The notes beneath the pieces are model-generated. The model had not been told where the DNA came from, searched no databases, and was given only the letters and a program-made list of their open reading frames with translations. A stretch of 64,000 nucleotides of DNA. Source: Apus apus (lineage: Eukaryota > Chordata > Aves > Apodiformes > Apodidae). Positions 1-14,358 of the stretch are shown here, piece by piece (within the stretch, counting starts at the first letter, position 1; the number at the start of each line of letters is the position of its first letter). A program made the translations under genes and the position numbers. The DNA lies in assembly GCF_020740795.1 (NCBI RefSeq), contig NC_067294.1, positions 4,960,001 to 5,024,000 of the forward strand, written 5' to 3'.

Positions 1-43
1 CAATTAAGATCAATTAGTCTAATGGCATCGGGAAGCCTGAAGT

Positions 44-165
44 TTTTTTGTGTTTGTTTTTTTTTTTTTTTTTTATCGCTGTCGTGTTTTTGGTGGGGTT
101 TGTTTTTTTTGTTGTTGTTGTTGCTTTTTGTTGTGTGTGTTTGTTGTTGTGTTTTTTTTTTCCCC
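44..165. repeat. T-rich low-complexity tract with TTG repeats
   Basis: A run of T's, then GTT/TTG triplets and another T run. It lies immediately upstream of the CpG island. The reading frames through it are low-complexity artefacts, so no gene is called. Confidence 0.8.
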
Positions 166-229
166 TCGCTGTGCAATTGAGTTTAAAATAATTAAACAAA
201 GGCAAGAGGGAAATGACATCAATGTGGTT

Positions 230-760
230 AATCGCCCGTCCGCCCTCCACCGCGCAGCGCTTCCCCCCGCCTCTCGCTGCCTCCCCGGGGGCCGATCGGC
301 TTCCCGGAGGGCCCGGGGAGGAGCGGCCGCGCTGCCCGCCCGCCCGGGGCCGCCCCGCTCGGCAGGCCCGGCCCGGCCCGCCCCGCCGCCTGCGGGAGCG
401 CTGGGCCCGGCGCGGCCTCGTTCCGGCGGAGGGAAACGGCCGGGCAGGGGCGGCCGGTGATTGCCAGCCCCGCCGGCCAATGGCAGAGCGCGGGGGGCGG
501 GCCTAGCGCCGGCACGTGAGGGCGGCGGGCCGGGCGCATGCAGGGATAAACAGAGGGGAGCTGGGGCGGGGGGCGCGGGCCGGGCTGGTTGAGCGGTTGT
601 GTTGGTTTGTGCTGTGGGGCTTTTTTGTGTGTTTTTTTTTCCCTCTTGCGGTTGGTTCGCGGGGACAGGTGTGCCGGGGGCCGAGCGCTGCGCCCCGCAG
701 GCCTGGGGGTGCGGTGGGGGCTGCGGGCAGCGCGGCCCCTGCCTCGTTTCGCAGAGAATG
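230..760 (+). promoter_or_regulatory. CNOT6: CpG-island promoter of CNOT6
   Basis: The block is very GC- and CpG-rich compared with the AT-rich flanks. It contains a CCAAT box (477-481), GC boxes (about 492-502 and 562-575), a CACGTG E-box (513-518) and an NRF1-like GCGCATGC (534-541), and has no TATA box. This is the usual architecture of a housekeeping promoter. Its position, 13.5 kb upstream of the first coding exon of CNOT6 on the same strand, matches the non-coding first exon known for this gene. The transcription start is not visible directly; it is probably a cluster near 540-600. A bidirectional transcript leaving the window to the left cannot be excluded. Confidence 0.8.
545..668 (+). 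other. CNOT6: candidate untranslated exon 1 of CNOT6
   Basis: The ATG exon of CNOT6 starts with a splice acceptor two bases before the ATG, so at least one upstream 5'UTR exon must exist and the CpG island is the only good place. The best donor-like site downstream of the promoter motifs is GACAG|GTGTGC (exon end 668). A second possibility is TTTT|GTAAGA (GT at 895-896). Both ends are guesses. Confidence 0.25.
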
Positions 761-3700
761 TTCGGCCTGCGGTCAGATCGGGCTTTAGAAGAGTCCGTAT
801 CTGTACACCTGCCTCTGGCGTGGTGCGCGTTTCTATCGCGGACGTGTTCTTTTACCTGCCGTTCTTCCAGCAACACTGAAACCTGCTTTGTTTTGTAAGA
901 AATAAATTCAGAACAAATACAGAGAAACAGAGGATTTGGTGGGGCCTTGTGGTTTAGGTTGATTCGTTTGTTTGGGTTTTTTTTTAGTACAGATATCTGC
1001 ATTTCCACCAATGCATAGGAAATTGCAGTGCTGAAAGCACAGCTTCACAGATGGGTGATTGCTCTGTAACTGGAGTTGCAGATCTCCTGTTTTTTCATTT
1101 GACTTCTGGGGCTTATTTTCACTATCTAGATTTCGCCACAATGGGTGGCTAATTCAAAATTCTAGGGATTAAGAATTACCTGTGGTATTTGTCTGGCTTA
1201 AATACAAAGATATGCTAGTGTTGACTGGTAATTGTGTTGTATCTTGCTTTTTTTTTTTTTTTCCATTCTAGAGCAGGTCTCGTAATTGGGAATTTATCAG
1301 CATTTCCACTGGGGTAATTTTACAGGATTATCCGCCCTCTGTTCTTCCTGCTGGTTCATCTGGACTTGGTGGAGTTTGCTGCTAGCAATGAAGCCTTCCG
1401 TGGGGGTTTACTCATGCTATTACTGAAATGGAGCCCTTCGCATTTGGATTAACTCTTTACTCACTTTTCACCTGAATCACGTGGATCAGTCCATTTATAA
1501 AAAGGATACTGCCATGCATCTCTTCTCTGTTTGCTTTTTGAAGTTGAACTCTGAACACATTCTTGATGTGTTCACGCTGTTTAGTTTGCTTGAATTTTAG
1601 AGGAAGATCTGAAATACAAAGATAGATGAGACTGTAATACTGCATGGGCAAGTAAATACTTTGGATGTTTTGTGTCTGAAGACTTGGAAACGTATTACAA
1701 AGGGTCAGACATTAAATGAGGTAAAATAAGGTAAAAATGAAGATCAGGCTTTACTAGATGTTAGGAAGACAGTCTTCTAAGCAAGTCCAATATTTGTGAC
1801 AGGAACTGCTGTTTTAAAATGGGGTAGAGTGATCCTAAGATTGAGCAAACTAAGGATTTTTTTCCCCCAACAGAAGAACAAAAGCATAGCAGTGTAAATA
1901 AAAACGGTCCTGTTAATTGAGCACCAGAAAGCTACGTTAGTTTTTTTGGTAGTGCAGTGTGTCCTGTTATTTGTTTTATTATCTGGCCTAAGAGGCTGGG
2001 TGGTGAACCAGAACTTCTCCTTCCAGTTGAGCAGCACCTGCTGCAACAGGCAGTCCCTGCTGCAGAGGCCCGTGTTCTATTTCCTAACAGACTGTTGCAT
2101 TTTAAATTATTCTCTGGTTTTGTCATGTAATTCTGGCTGTGCACGTTTGTGTGCAGTTGGTACTGTTACATTCCTGGCCTAAACAGCGCTGCCGTAAGAT
2201 CATACACAGTAACTTTGAGGAGGAAGATGCCTTTCAGTCTTCAAGATTGGAAGAACAGACAAGATTTGCCACTTCTTTCCATAGGAATTTTTTTGCTAGG
2301 ACAAATATATGGTATTCAAAGGTGTTGTGTGTGATCTTGAAAAAACTACCACTGACCTCCACAAGAATAATCTTAACAGACCCCCATCTCCAGATTTTAG
2401 TCCTAGTTGCATGAGAGGTTGACCCTTGCATACAATTTATCTGGGGGTTTTCAGTCTGTGTATTGAGATTTTCCACTGCTTACAGCGCCAAAATACTTGC
2501 CTGACGTTACTGAATCTGATCTAAATTTAGACTTCTTCGTGGTGTAATTTTGAAAGCTTCAGACATGAATTGCTCCAACTGAGTCACTGCAGGGTTTCAT
2601 CTGGTTTGTATTCCCTCTTCAGTGTTGGTGCCTCACACTTGGAAGTGTGATTATTGTACAAAATCCTGCAAGATTATGAGCATTGTATTAAGTGACATAA
2701 TTTATGTTCCTACATTGAAATTAAGTTGTAGAAGTCCACCCAACAGGGGAGCTTGGCATAAGTTTGAGGAGCTGCCCTCATAATTTCTACTTTGAGTGGT
2801 TTCTGCAGTTGAAGCCTTGAAAAGTTTACAAATGCTTAGGCAGGTCCCATAGAAAAAGCTGTTTAAATGTTTAATATGTGCTTTTGAGCTACTAATTACA
2901 CTTCCAAGATGGTGCTTATTTAAAAAAAAAAAACAACAAACAAAACTGGCAAGAACTCAGTTTTTTCTTTTGTAAGACTGCAACATGAATCCTTTTGTTA
3001 ATGCCTCTGAGGGCTTTTTTAAAGTGAAATCAAGGAGAGAGTAGAAGCAGAAAATATATACATAGTTGTTTACTTTAGAGTTAAAATGCTTGCTGTTACT
3101 ATTCCAATTTATGCTATAATGGAGCTCTGCAGGAAGACAGTTAGGGTTTGGTTTGCTGTTTTTTTTTAGACTGGGAAAGCTGAGGCTGTTGTGGAGGCTG
3201 CCATTCAGATTCCATCACAGCCTGGGTATTGTGCTGGCTCTTGTCTTAGTTCATGTTCCTCATGTGCAGCCTTGAATTTGCAAGTTAAGTGGCTTCCTAC
3301 CTTAAACCTTTCCTAAAATTGTTGTACTATTTTAGAATAACAGTGTCTCGGTGGCCTCCTTCAGCTCTTTGAGCTTCCCCTGATCTTTCGCAAGGCAGCA
3401 GTTCCAATCTGAAGACAGGGGACTTCCTGAACATGCTAAAGCAACCTGAGTGATAGCTCACATCATTAGGGTACAGCATCTTGCTATAGTTAGGAGACTC
3501 TGAAGTTTACCATAATTTATTGTACTGCATATAACAAAATAATCTGCAGCTTGACTGCTTGAGCTATTTTGGAGTGTATTAATGAGTGATCTGACTTCAG
3601 TGGTGCTCTACAGAAGCATCTCTGCATAGATCAGTTTGCAGAGGCAGGGATCAGAAAAAAACTTTAAGCACTGGCTGTGCTTCACAGGCAGATCCTTTCA

Positions 3701-6700
3701 TGTTCTTTTTGGAACAAAAACAACACATTGAACTAACACCTACAAAGACAGGAAGGCTAGAAACTAAACTAAAAACATAGCTAAGTTTGAGCCTGCACAG
3801 TCTGGTGTGTATCACCTGTCAGGACAAGGAGAGAGCATTGTAATGGCTAAATAATGAAAAGTTTTAATATGTTTTATGCAAAACTCTGACCATTAACACT
3901 TTGAAAGAAGTTTTAACAATTGTACACCCACCATTAGAGCTTTGCCTGACGAAGCAAAGGTCCTGTGGACTCAGAGGAGTTTCAGTGCTGTCTTCACCAC
4001 AATTCATCTGTAAATATATGGGTACTTTCAGGCACAAGAGTTTTTAGGAGATAAATGTGAAGAATAATTAAAAGTAGGAAAGAATCCTTGGTTTTCTGAG
4101 GGACATATGAAAGATCCACCTCTGGAGATTGGAGAACTGACCATGCAGTAATTGCCAGTCATGGCATAGATGCTTTTTCTGTAGGGAGCAACAGGCTAGC
4201 TCACCCCATGGATTCTTCTGGTGTGATATGTCAGGACTTTTTTCCAGTGGCAGAACTTGGAAAGCTGCTACTTTGGTTGCTCATAAACTCCACGTCAGTA
4301 CAACCATCTTTGGAATCATGCTGAAAACCAACGAGTGACATGGCTGGGGTAGTGATGCTTGCTTTTTTTTTTTTTTTTTTTTTTCTAAAACCACCAAATA
4401 CAAACCCCACTTTCTTAGCTGTGTATCATGGTTGGTTTTCAGTGTTGTCTCACAAACAGCTGTTCCAACACAGCGGAGGGGGGTGATGAAGTGGAACATG
4501 GGGACAAGAAAAAAATGTCAAGTTGGCTTTGCTGCACAAGAGCGTGGTTGTGGAACAATATTCTCAGACTTGTTGGTTTAATTTGAAGTAAAAACAATCT
4601 AAATAGTCTGGTTGGCTTCTATCAGGATGTGGCTAGATGGGTAGAGCATGAACTGCATGAATAAATTCTGTAATACCCTGAACTTAGTTTAGCAACTCAA
4701 TATTAACAGGCATTTAAATATCTAGAAATTGGTTTTTTTGGGACAGCAAAGATTTTGGGTTTTAGATACTGACATCTCTTGTAAGGCTCTTGTTCAGATC
4801 TATAGCAGGAATGTTGACAGTGAGTTTGTGTCCAGACTTTTGAAATAGCTAGGTTATCTCTTACTTCCAAGTTCTGTTGCAAGGCTAAGAAAGAACAACG
4901 TTTTGTGTGGTGACTTCATGTTTTCACCCCCAAAACAACAGAAGTGTGGTAAGTATCCTGCAGATGCATAAAGGAAAAATGTGGTAAGAAACTTTGTGGT
5001 AGACATGTCAGTATTTAAAATAGCTTACTGAGTTGGACCAAGATAAGAAGTTGTGCAGTAGTTACTCTGAACAGGAATTAATGTTTCATGTGTCATGAAG
5101 AATCCTAACTAAATTGTCAAATATAATTGTTGGACAAAGCCAGTGGAGTGAGAGTTGGCATTGTGTTAATGTTTTGGAGTGTAAAACCATTCTCATTTGC
5201 TTTCTGAAGATGTTTGTAGGTGAAGTTTTAAGCCTTGGTCTTTCTGCCTGTCTGCATTTTAAAGACTTGAAGCTAGATGTTTTATGATGGACCTCTTCCT
5301 TTTAAAGTTGATCTTTTAGGTTCCATCTTATTTGAACAGTGTATAGTTATGTAATGCAAGTAAATTCTTAAAAGATCAGTCAGGTTCACTAATTACTTTA
5401 ATGTATTGGCATTTCAGAATAGACTAAAATAGAAAATGCAAAATTCTGAATGTTGCACAGTGCTTAGTAGTGAGCCAGGGTGTTTCTAGGGATACCAGTG
5501 AAAGGTCAGCTTTGCTTTGCAGTTTGGGTTTGTGTTAATGTTTGTTTTGTATACAGCAGCCTTTGACTATAGGCATAATTACATACAATTGCTGATAATT
5601 AAGAACTATTCTAATAATCTGGGCTATGTCTATGTTACAGTGAGAACATTTGGACATAGTATTTGTAATCATTAGATGATGTGCTGGGTAAGGGGTAGGA
5701 ATTTGAGTCCTTTACCACGAGTCAGATAAAATAGATCTAACTTTGAGCTCTGTTTGCAAGATGGAGCAGTCAGGGATCTCTGTGTGAATTGTACCTTTTG
5801 TTTTCTGACCATTTTAGAGTTCTCTTTGAACCCAAACTGATCTTTATAGCAACTGAACATGAAAGTTAAAATCACTTCTTCTCTCAAGTGTAATTATGGT
5901 AAATCATTTTTTCACAACTTCCAAGGTGTAGGGAGTTACATGTGCACCATTAAAAATACTGTGCTCAGGAAATTGAGATTGCAAGTGGAGTGGAGGGGTG
6001 GCAGGTTGGACAGGAGGAGAAATTGGGAAAATGGCAACATCCTACCCCTGCCACACACCCAATAACCAGCCAGTTTGCATTTCTATAAAGAAGTAAAGAA
6101 GGACAAAGAAACCTTACATATAAAATACCTGGGGGTCAAAACTTAACGATACAGTCGTCTTAAAAATATGAATGGACTGATTATTTGACTTAAAAATTTA
6201 AAGCCTGATCTAGTTGGTGCTGTATAGCACTGTTGTCTAATCAAGCCTTCCTGATTTGAAACCAGCAAATATATTTATCCTTTGACTTTTATGACCCACT
6301 TGGTCTGAACTGGGATACTTTGCTTTTCTTAAGTTTCAGGAGGGTTGTGTCTCATTTTAGTCAGCTTCAGTTAAATTCAGGATTTTGCAGAACTGCAGCT
6401 TTGTAGATTTTTTTGGAAGAATATTAAAGCTGTTTTCATGTAGAAGAATTTATATATGCAAAATCAAATAACTTATCCATTAGTCATATTCCAGATGTAC
6501 TCACATGAACTAATGTGTATTGACTTACTCAGCCCCTTGTATTTATCATTACATAGTTGTAATGCATGCTCACATCCCAGTGCACTAAGTCTGAAAAAGA
6601 GGAAGGGTAACTTGTGGGTTTGTATTGGCAGCCGTGTAAAATTCTAGTTTTAGAAATCCTCAAAATATGATGAAGAAGCATTACTTCCCTGATGGAGCCA

Positions 6701-9700
6701 TTTAATCTTAATATGCTAACAGCCCATAAAATGTGATCCTACCAACTGAAAAAGCACTTGGAATAAATCAATTGACTTTGTGTTGACTCAACAGCATTTT
6801 TAATTTTTAATTTAGATTATTCCAACATTAAGCTATAAATTGGGTTAAAGGGATCTCGACACTTTCCCACACTTTATAGTTGAGTCTCTTGGGAGGTGGG
6901 GAGTGTTTCAGGATTCATTCTGCTGCTGCTCCAGTTCTGCCTGTTACATGCCATCCCTCCCCACATCAGGTGAAAGGAAATTTTTAATTCACAGCATGTG
7001 TTCTGAAAAATTCAGGTGCTACCCTTTAACTAATTTCCCAGTTGGATTTTTCCTAGTCTTTTTTTTTTTTTTTATGCTATTATACTTACTGTAAAAAAAT
7101 AAATCACTTCAACAGCCGGTGTAAAATAGAATGCCAAGAGTGATTGCACTAGTCAACAAAAAACAGGTGTTTACACAACAGAATTGGCATTTACCTAAAA
7201 GTAAAACACTAGTAGGGAAAAAAAAAAAATCTGTTTTCTTGCAACACTGGTGTCCTTTGTGTGTATTTCCATAGAGCAATCTTGTTCACACCTGCAAAGT
7301 TACAGGGAAGGTTGTATTTCAGTAGACAGGCAAGTCCTCACACTTCTGTTTATTCAGCATAAAAATATTTGTAATTTTAGTACTAGAGTGCTTTAGTTTG
7401 TATTCCTCTAATTTAAGGAGGGTTTAATTATTTCAAATTCTTTTCTTTTAGGTAGTGGCTCATACTTGTATTTCTGAGCTTTGGTTTTGTGGTGGTGTAT
7501 TGTAGCAAAATATAACCAGAAGCTATATTTCGTAGCAGACAAAGGGTCCTTCTGTAGGATGATGTTACCTGCTCCTGGTTGGGAAATCCAAAGCTGTAGG
7601 TGTATAGTAAGATTTAGGGGTTTTTAAATCAAGCTTCAGTTCAGTATGTGTTGAATAAGACACTGGTAGAAATAAAGCTGCCATGAAAGCTTTTGAAGGA
7701 ACACTATCAGCCACCCAGAAAAAACATTGAATTCTCTGGTTTATGTCTTGGGCTTGGGGCAGAGGTCCCCAAATAATGTTTAATAAGAACTCACCTGAAG
7801 TACTCTAAATCTGCTTCATGTGTGTTTTAGCTGGGATGGGCTGGGTACTTGCTTGCTTTCTCTCCTCATTGTGTTATCTTGCCTATGAAATATTTTCCAT
7901 CACTTTTCAGTATTCAGATCACTGTCCAGCTTGTTGCCCATGCAGGATACAGACTGAGGATAAATGGCAGTCATTGACTCAACTCGTCAAGGGTGTAAAT
8001 TCTATGGGGACTGTTGAAGTTTCTGTTGCCTGTTGAAACTTTTGTTGCTTTTCTGTGAGAAGACTGAGGTTGTGCCTTGTCATCCCCAGCAGGGACAGTG
8101 TCCATTTACACAGGGTGGGTTATTTGCCTGTACTTTAGGCTGAAATGGACTTAAGTTCCTGTAGAAATTTGTAACTTTCCGAGTCGTGTCACCAGTGACA
8201 GGAAGGTGAAAGCAGAAAGTTTGATTTGTCTTGGAAAAGCACTTGTATATAGAATGGGTAGTGTGTTTTGGAGTGGGAGTGAGCAAATGCTAAGTTTTAC
8301 AGTTAAAACTGAAATACAACACTGTGAAATCACCTTAAGGACTTTTTCCCAAAGCATAGTAGTTACTTTTCTGTTCCTTTTGAAGGGCGTCACTGTTTGG
8401 AGCTGATAGCAGTTATTTCTGGTCATTCTAATAAAGCTGAACAGTCCTGATTAACCCTTTAAATACAGGTCAAAATTTCTGATTAGCCTATACATTGCTA
8501 CAACTACTACAACTTAAAGTTATCTAAAAATCAGTGTACTTTGCCTTCAGTTAGGATTTCAGACTTTGTTCAGTGTTACTATTTAACTGATGCATGGGTG
8601 AGGGTAGTTGGAAGCACAATTTTGCTTCCTGCTGTGCAAGAAGAGATTTCGGGTAGGTGCAGCCAGAAAGACAATTACCTTCTTGTCCTGATTTTAGCCC
8701 TGTAAACAGCTGTGCTGCAAATCCACACCTACAGCATTACTGTACAGGAATAATGATGCAGGAAGCTAAGCTGCCTCAAATACCTCCCTCTTAGCTTTTG
8801 GGCAGTTTGATTCTTTTCACCAGCTGCTTTTGTTGTCAGACAAAATCAGTGCTAATGCAAGAGTGAAATGGAAAAGGATGGTCCTGGGGGGGAAGGAACT
8901 GCAGCAGGTCTAGTTTAGTTCTGCTTCATGCATTGTAAAACCACTGTGCAAGTGGCTGGTGGGGGAGGGTGAGCAGGGTCCTAAATTAACTTTGAATTCA
9001 AGACACATCAGTCAATTTAAGAAACACTTTTATATTTGTGGACAAAGTAATTGGAATCTGTTTTCAGAATGACTTTCCAAATCCAAAATGAAACTTTGGA
9101 TTACATGGAAAAGAGCTCCAAGGTTAATGGCACAGGGTTAAAAAGGAATGGGCTGGTATGAGCTTCCAGTATTAGGGTTTGGAGGTAGACAACAAAACTA
9201 AATCTCATATATGCTATAATTTTCTTACTAAATCTTTGAGCAACTTAGTGGTTTATAATTAATAGAAAGTACTGCAGATTTTGTTTTATCTTGCTAATTT
9301 TCAGCAGTGCAGAAGTTATTTAATTGGTAAGTAATACTGTACTGCTTTGATAAATGGAAAATTACTTGAATTGTCTTGTTACTTCTCTAAGGTCTGGATT
9401 TGCATAGTTTATTCACTGTTTTTAATCAAAGTAGCAAGAAGTTTGAATAGTTCTGTACTTGATCAAGGTGGTTCTACTTTATTTCCCCTGTCCTCTGAGG
9501 TACACCAGTTTATTGCTGTTTCCAGGTGAGGGGAAAAAACAGTCAAGACATCAACAGCTGTCAAGAAGTTTCAGAAGAGGTGTAATGGGTTCTTTAGGTG
9601 TTTCTAAAGGTGCAGACATATTTGTAAATGGGATTTTTAGATGCTGCTTAGCAAGTATTGAAGTAGTTATTTCAGAATTGTTGATTTGATCAGATAAAGT

Positions 9701-12700
9701 TGTCTGAACATTAACCCATGATGCTCTGACTTTTTCCTTGTTTTCTGTGAAGTTTTAGAACTCAAGTTTTCTTTGACTAATTTAAGTTTTGATGTGGAAG
9801 AAGCTGATATTTCAAGGAGAGAGTTTTTTCTAGTTAATTTGCTATCTCTACTGAAGGTAATACTATAAAGGATTGATGGTAACCTTAGCACACAGGAGTT
9901 TTTATAATGTATTTGTTTTTGAAATAGAGTTATTTTATCTGTGGTATTATAGAAAGTATTTCAGGAAACAAAAAACTGCTGTAGTATTTTCTGTTGGTGG
10001 TTGGTTTTGCTTTGTGTTTGTTTTTTTTTTAAAGCCACAAACACCTTACTTCTCACTCTCAAGATGTTTCACCCATCTACTTTGATAAAATCATTCTCAC
10101 CACCATCTTCCAATTTCACTAAAATGGCAGAAGGGAGGAAAAAAAAAGTCACTGTTTTTCCTGCCCTATCACTCAAAGCAGTTTCCCTAGACTATCATCT
10201 CTCCATTTTAGAGACATTATTTATTGGTAGTTTACGTAGTCATCTGGAGCATTAACTACCCTCATAGCCTAGTTTCCACCTCACACATGACTATAGCCCA
10301 GGAGACTTACCACTTCAAAGGACTGCTTGGACAATGGTCTGAGCCCTTTCATTTTTTTACATTCTTTTAGCAGTGTAGCTAAAATGTAGCCTTCAGGCTA
10401 CTCCCCAATTCCTTGTTCTCTGGGCCACCAGGTCCTCCTGACGCTGTGCCTTCTGTGGCCACAGGTGCTGTGGCTGTAGGTGCTCCTCAGGAGCAGAGCA
10501 GCAGCTGTCCCATAGTGCAGGGCTGCTGGTCATCACCCCATCTCTTGTCCAGGACAGTTCTCTAAAGCAAGCCCTGGCTTGGCTGATCATCACCTGATTG
10601 CACCATTGCTTCAGTCTGGAGAGACAGGCAGCCCTTGGTGTTGTTGCACCTCAACATGGGAACATTTGGCACTGGTGGGCTGTTCCTGAGGGAAGCCAGA
10701 GCCTCTATCCATCATCCACCTGCTGTAGTAGCTGACTTTGTCATCTCTTTTCTAACAGGTTGCCCTCTCTTGGCTTTACAACCTTTTGATTTTTTTCTTC
10801 TCTTTCTGGTCCTCATCATCCTTGCCCTTTCCCTGAAGGCTCTGATCTGCCCTTGCTCTCCCTTGCCCTGTCCTGCCTTTCTGTCAGTACTCGCTGTGCA
10901 GACAAGGCTTTAACGCTGTGTCTACACTGAAGACTCAAGATCTAACTCCCTCTGTCGGACCCTTTGCAGTGTTGATCCCATTTGCCTCATTTAGCTCAGT
11001 TTCTTTGGGGTGAGGGGTGTTAATTCTGTGTTGGGACTAAGTGTCCTGGGGTGGGAGTGGGCAGCCATGCTTCTTTTGAACTATCAAGCTCTTCTGTTTT
11101 TACGACTGTTTAAATAACAACTTTAATAACCTTGGTACAAGATGGTAAACAATTTCATTTGCATTCAAACTTATTTAAATGTCCTCTTCAATAGGTGTAT
11201 CTAGTGGGTGTGTTCCAGGCATCCATGTCTTATCTTTTCTACTTTACCAGCTACCTTACTGCATGTGGTAACAGTCTAATACTCCACGGTACTTTCCCAC
11301 ATAAGTGTTGGTGCAACTGAAAATTACAGGTGGTGTAATCTCATTTGAAAATTACCATTATGATACTTTAAAGCTGCATTTACCAATGGCTTCATGGCTC
11401 TTACTAAAAATTGCTTTAGTCTGACAAAACTGTATCACTTAGTCTCGTGTTTACCTCAGCTTTTGTGGTTAATTCTAGCAGCTCATCAGGCTCCAAATTT
11501 GGATTTGGGGAGATAGAGTGATTTGTAAAAGAGACTGATTTTCTTGAACTATACCAAGCTGTGAAGTTTTGAAATGCAATTTAAGGTATTGCACTCATGT
11601 TTTATGATGACCTATGAAATATGACCCAAATTTAGCCTTGCTGTCACATCCTGAGAAATCTCGAGCTCTGCATGATGGCTCTGAAGCTCTAACGCTTGGT
11701 GTGACAGTATCCTTGGTGTTCTGGTGTGGCCCATGTCAGTGACACAGTTGGTCAGCAGCAGCTCCTTCAGCCACGAGGGTCTCAAGCTGTTGCTACTTTG
11801 CTTGTTTGGTTTGATTTTGCTTTGTTTTGTTTTACTCCTGGTAATCCTAAAGAGCAGAGAATTGTGTGCTGGGAAGTGCAGCAGTGAGAAAGGGCAAACC
11901 ATCAAGAGCCAGAACTTTAACAGGAGGGAGAGTAATGCCACGGGTGGATGGGGACTGCGAGGTCACCAGGATGCAGTGTTAACACCTCAAGTTCTTAAAT
12001 GTCCAGTTGTTTTAACACACGTTAACAAAACCCACTGGAAAAGTGTGTCATCCTCCCCTGGTAGTGAGGAGTGATTCGCTGCCGGTACCAGCAAGGCTGT
12101 TAATTAGTGCGTGTGATTGAGAGCGCTCTGGGGAGCCTTCGTGTTTCTGTTCTGAATGAGGTTTCTGTCTCTAGTATTCCTGCTTCATTTATTGAAAAAT
12201 TGGAACATATTTATTAATTCAGGGAGATGCAGGAAGCAAAAGCATCAGATGCCCAAGGAAGGTAAATGTTTCCTGGCAAACTGAAGCATTCTGACGTGGC
12301 ACGGGTTGTTGTGAGTTATATGTAATTACCTACAGTAGTTCCAGAAGAGATGCTCTGTTCATTATTGTGCCACATATTATTGCACTAGTTGCATAGTTAC
12401 AGCAGTGACAAGTTATGCTTTTACCTTTCCAGTGATTTTAATCCAGTCTTGTTTCCTTTAATTAGCTTAGTTTGAAGAAGAAAGTGTTACACTTGGTGAT
12501 TCCAGTACCCTGGGTACTGAAGTGCCTTCATTCTTTAAGGACCACCCCCCAGCTGCTATTTATAATCTTAGCCTTTTACCCACAATCCACCTTTTAAAGG
12601 GAAATTTCTTTTCACTGCAGTAATCTGGTTTTGACCAGTAGTGGGAGTGGGAAAGGGAAGGAGGAGTGTGAATTAGTAAAGAGCCGTTGCATTAAAGTAA

Positions 12701-14244
12701 GCATGTGATGCCTAACAGCTTTATTTTTAATTAAGATGCACAATTAGCTGAAAGTTTGGGAGGGTCTTCTGTTGGTTTTTCTAATGTGGAGTAAACATTT
12801 CCCAGCAAATTCAATCAACAGATAATAAGTACGTTTCATAGTCTAATTTACTAACAGTTATTCCTTCCTTATTCCCTATATAATTATAACACTTTTCTGG
12901 TGTGTTCACTTTGTCCAGGGATATGAAAAGAATTAGAAAGCCTTAAGACCTGGTAGGTAGATGTGCTCATGATTTTGATCAGTATATCTTCTTTATTGGG
13001 TGTTTTTGCTTGGTATTGTAATGCTGCCGTAATGTATTTTGCTTAATAGTTCCATAATACTGAGTGTAATGTGTTTGTAAATGTGATTTGAGCCAGCATT
13101 GTTTAATTTCTCTATTTCATAAAAATTTATAGCTCATTTCTGTATATATTTTGGCAGCTCAAGATAGTAAAATCTTTTCTGTAAAAGCTCTTAGATATAT
13201 TTAGGGTCATGCAAAAACTTTACTCTTATTTGTGATAAATGTGACTTATATTAGAAGTCCCGTGTAACTAAAAATGTGGAACCAATTTGCAAAATAGTAA
13301 AATATTGGTTTGTTTAAAGTATATATAGGCAGATTTTCCTCTTAAACTGACTAAAACCCAGATGTATTTCTCCTGGAACAGAAGAGCTAGGAGCCAGGAG
13401 TACATTGGTAGAGTTTTTTTTTTTCTTCTCCCTCCTCTTTGCAGTGAAATGGTACAAATATGTTGATGTACAGGAAAGCTGGAAGGAATTGGTTTTTTTT
13501 GGAGGGGAATTTTGCTGCTTCTCTCTGATGGTCCATGATTGGAAATGTAAAAAGAGACAAGCAAATGAAAAAAGGGAATAAGAAATGGAGTTTGACTTCA
13601 TTGTTAAACACCTGGTGGAAGAAAGTAATTAAAATGTCTACCTCAGCTACAATGTTTTCAGATTGAAAAGAGTAGGATAAGAATTGCATTAAAAGTTTGC
13701 TTTGCAGACTTAAGGAACTGAGGATCTTTTTGAAATCTTAATTCTTTTCTTGCGTGCTGGGTTGTGTGAAGAGTTGAGAAGTGCAGTAAATCTGGAAGTG
13801 ATGGTCAAGGTTATTAGCAAATATTTTCTTTGCAGTTTGTATGAAGGGAAACCCAGTGGTTGATATAGTCATTGCTTCTTGAAGGTTCATTGTTGAAGAA
13901 CCAAGAGCCTACAGTAGGGTGGTTTGATTTTGAAAGGCACAGTGACAAGACACATGAAAGATTGCAGGACACAATGTGTACATAGGTCTGCAGATTTTCT
14001 TCAGTTATTGGGTTGGGGTTGGGCTGTTGTCTGGCTTTCTAGGGCCATGAGGAATCCGTGTTCTTCTGTTTTATAGGAGTCTTTCCCACTTAATGAAGTT
14101 TGTAAATGGGCACAGGTTATCTTAAGATTTGAAAAGTATTTGGAGTGAACCTAGAATACAAGATTTAACTGAAACAGGAATTACCTTTTAAAAATGATCA
14201 GTATATGATATCTTAATTAATCACTTGTCCTTTTGTCTCAACAG
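761..14244 (+). other. CNOT6: CNOT6 intron 1
   Basis: About 13.5 kb of AT-rich sequence with stops in all frames. I found no exon, RNA gene or recognisable CR1 copy. It holds homopolymer tracts (T runs near 1250 and 4363-4384, A runs near 2923 and 7220) and short Alu-free, SINE-free single-copy-looking DNA. The acceptor is TTTTGTCTCAACAG, ending at 14244. Confidence 0.6.
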
Positions 14245-14246
14245 GA

Positions 14247-14358
14247 ATGCCCAAGGAAAAGTACGATCCACCTGATCCACGGAGGATGTACACAATTATG
14301 TCCTCAGAGGAAGCAGCCAACGGGAAGAAATCACACTGGGCAGAGTTGGAAATAAGTG
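14247..14358 (+). CDS. CNOT6: CNOT6 first coding exon, residues 1-38
   Basis: The acceptor ends at 14244, the ATG follows after GA, and the donor is AGTG|GTAAGA. It encodes the conserved N-terminus MPKEKYDPPDPRRM up to WAELEISG. The start codon is fixed by this family-typical N-terminus. Confidence 0.96.

Noticed and set aside
73-1011. Long minus-strand frame (312 codons) across the CNOT6 CpG island
   Set aside because: It is a product of GC-rich and low-complexity sequence; the translation is Pro/Ala/Arg/Gly-rich, runs into homopolymer-encoded Lys/Gln/Thr tracts and has no family motif.
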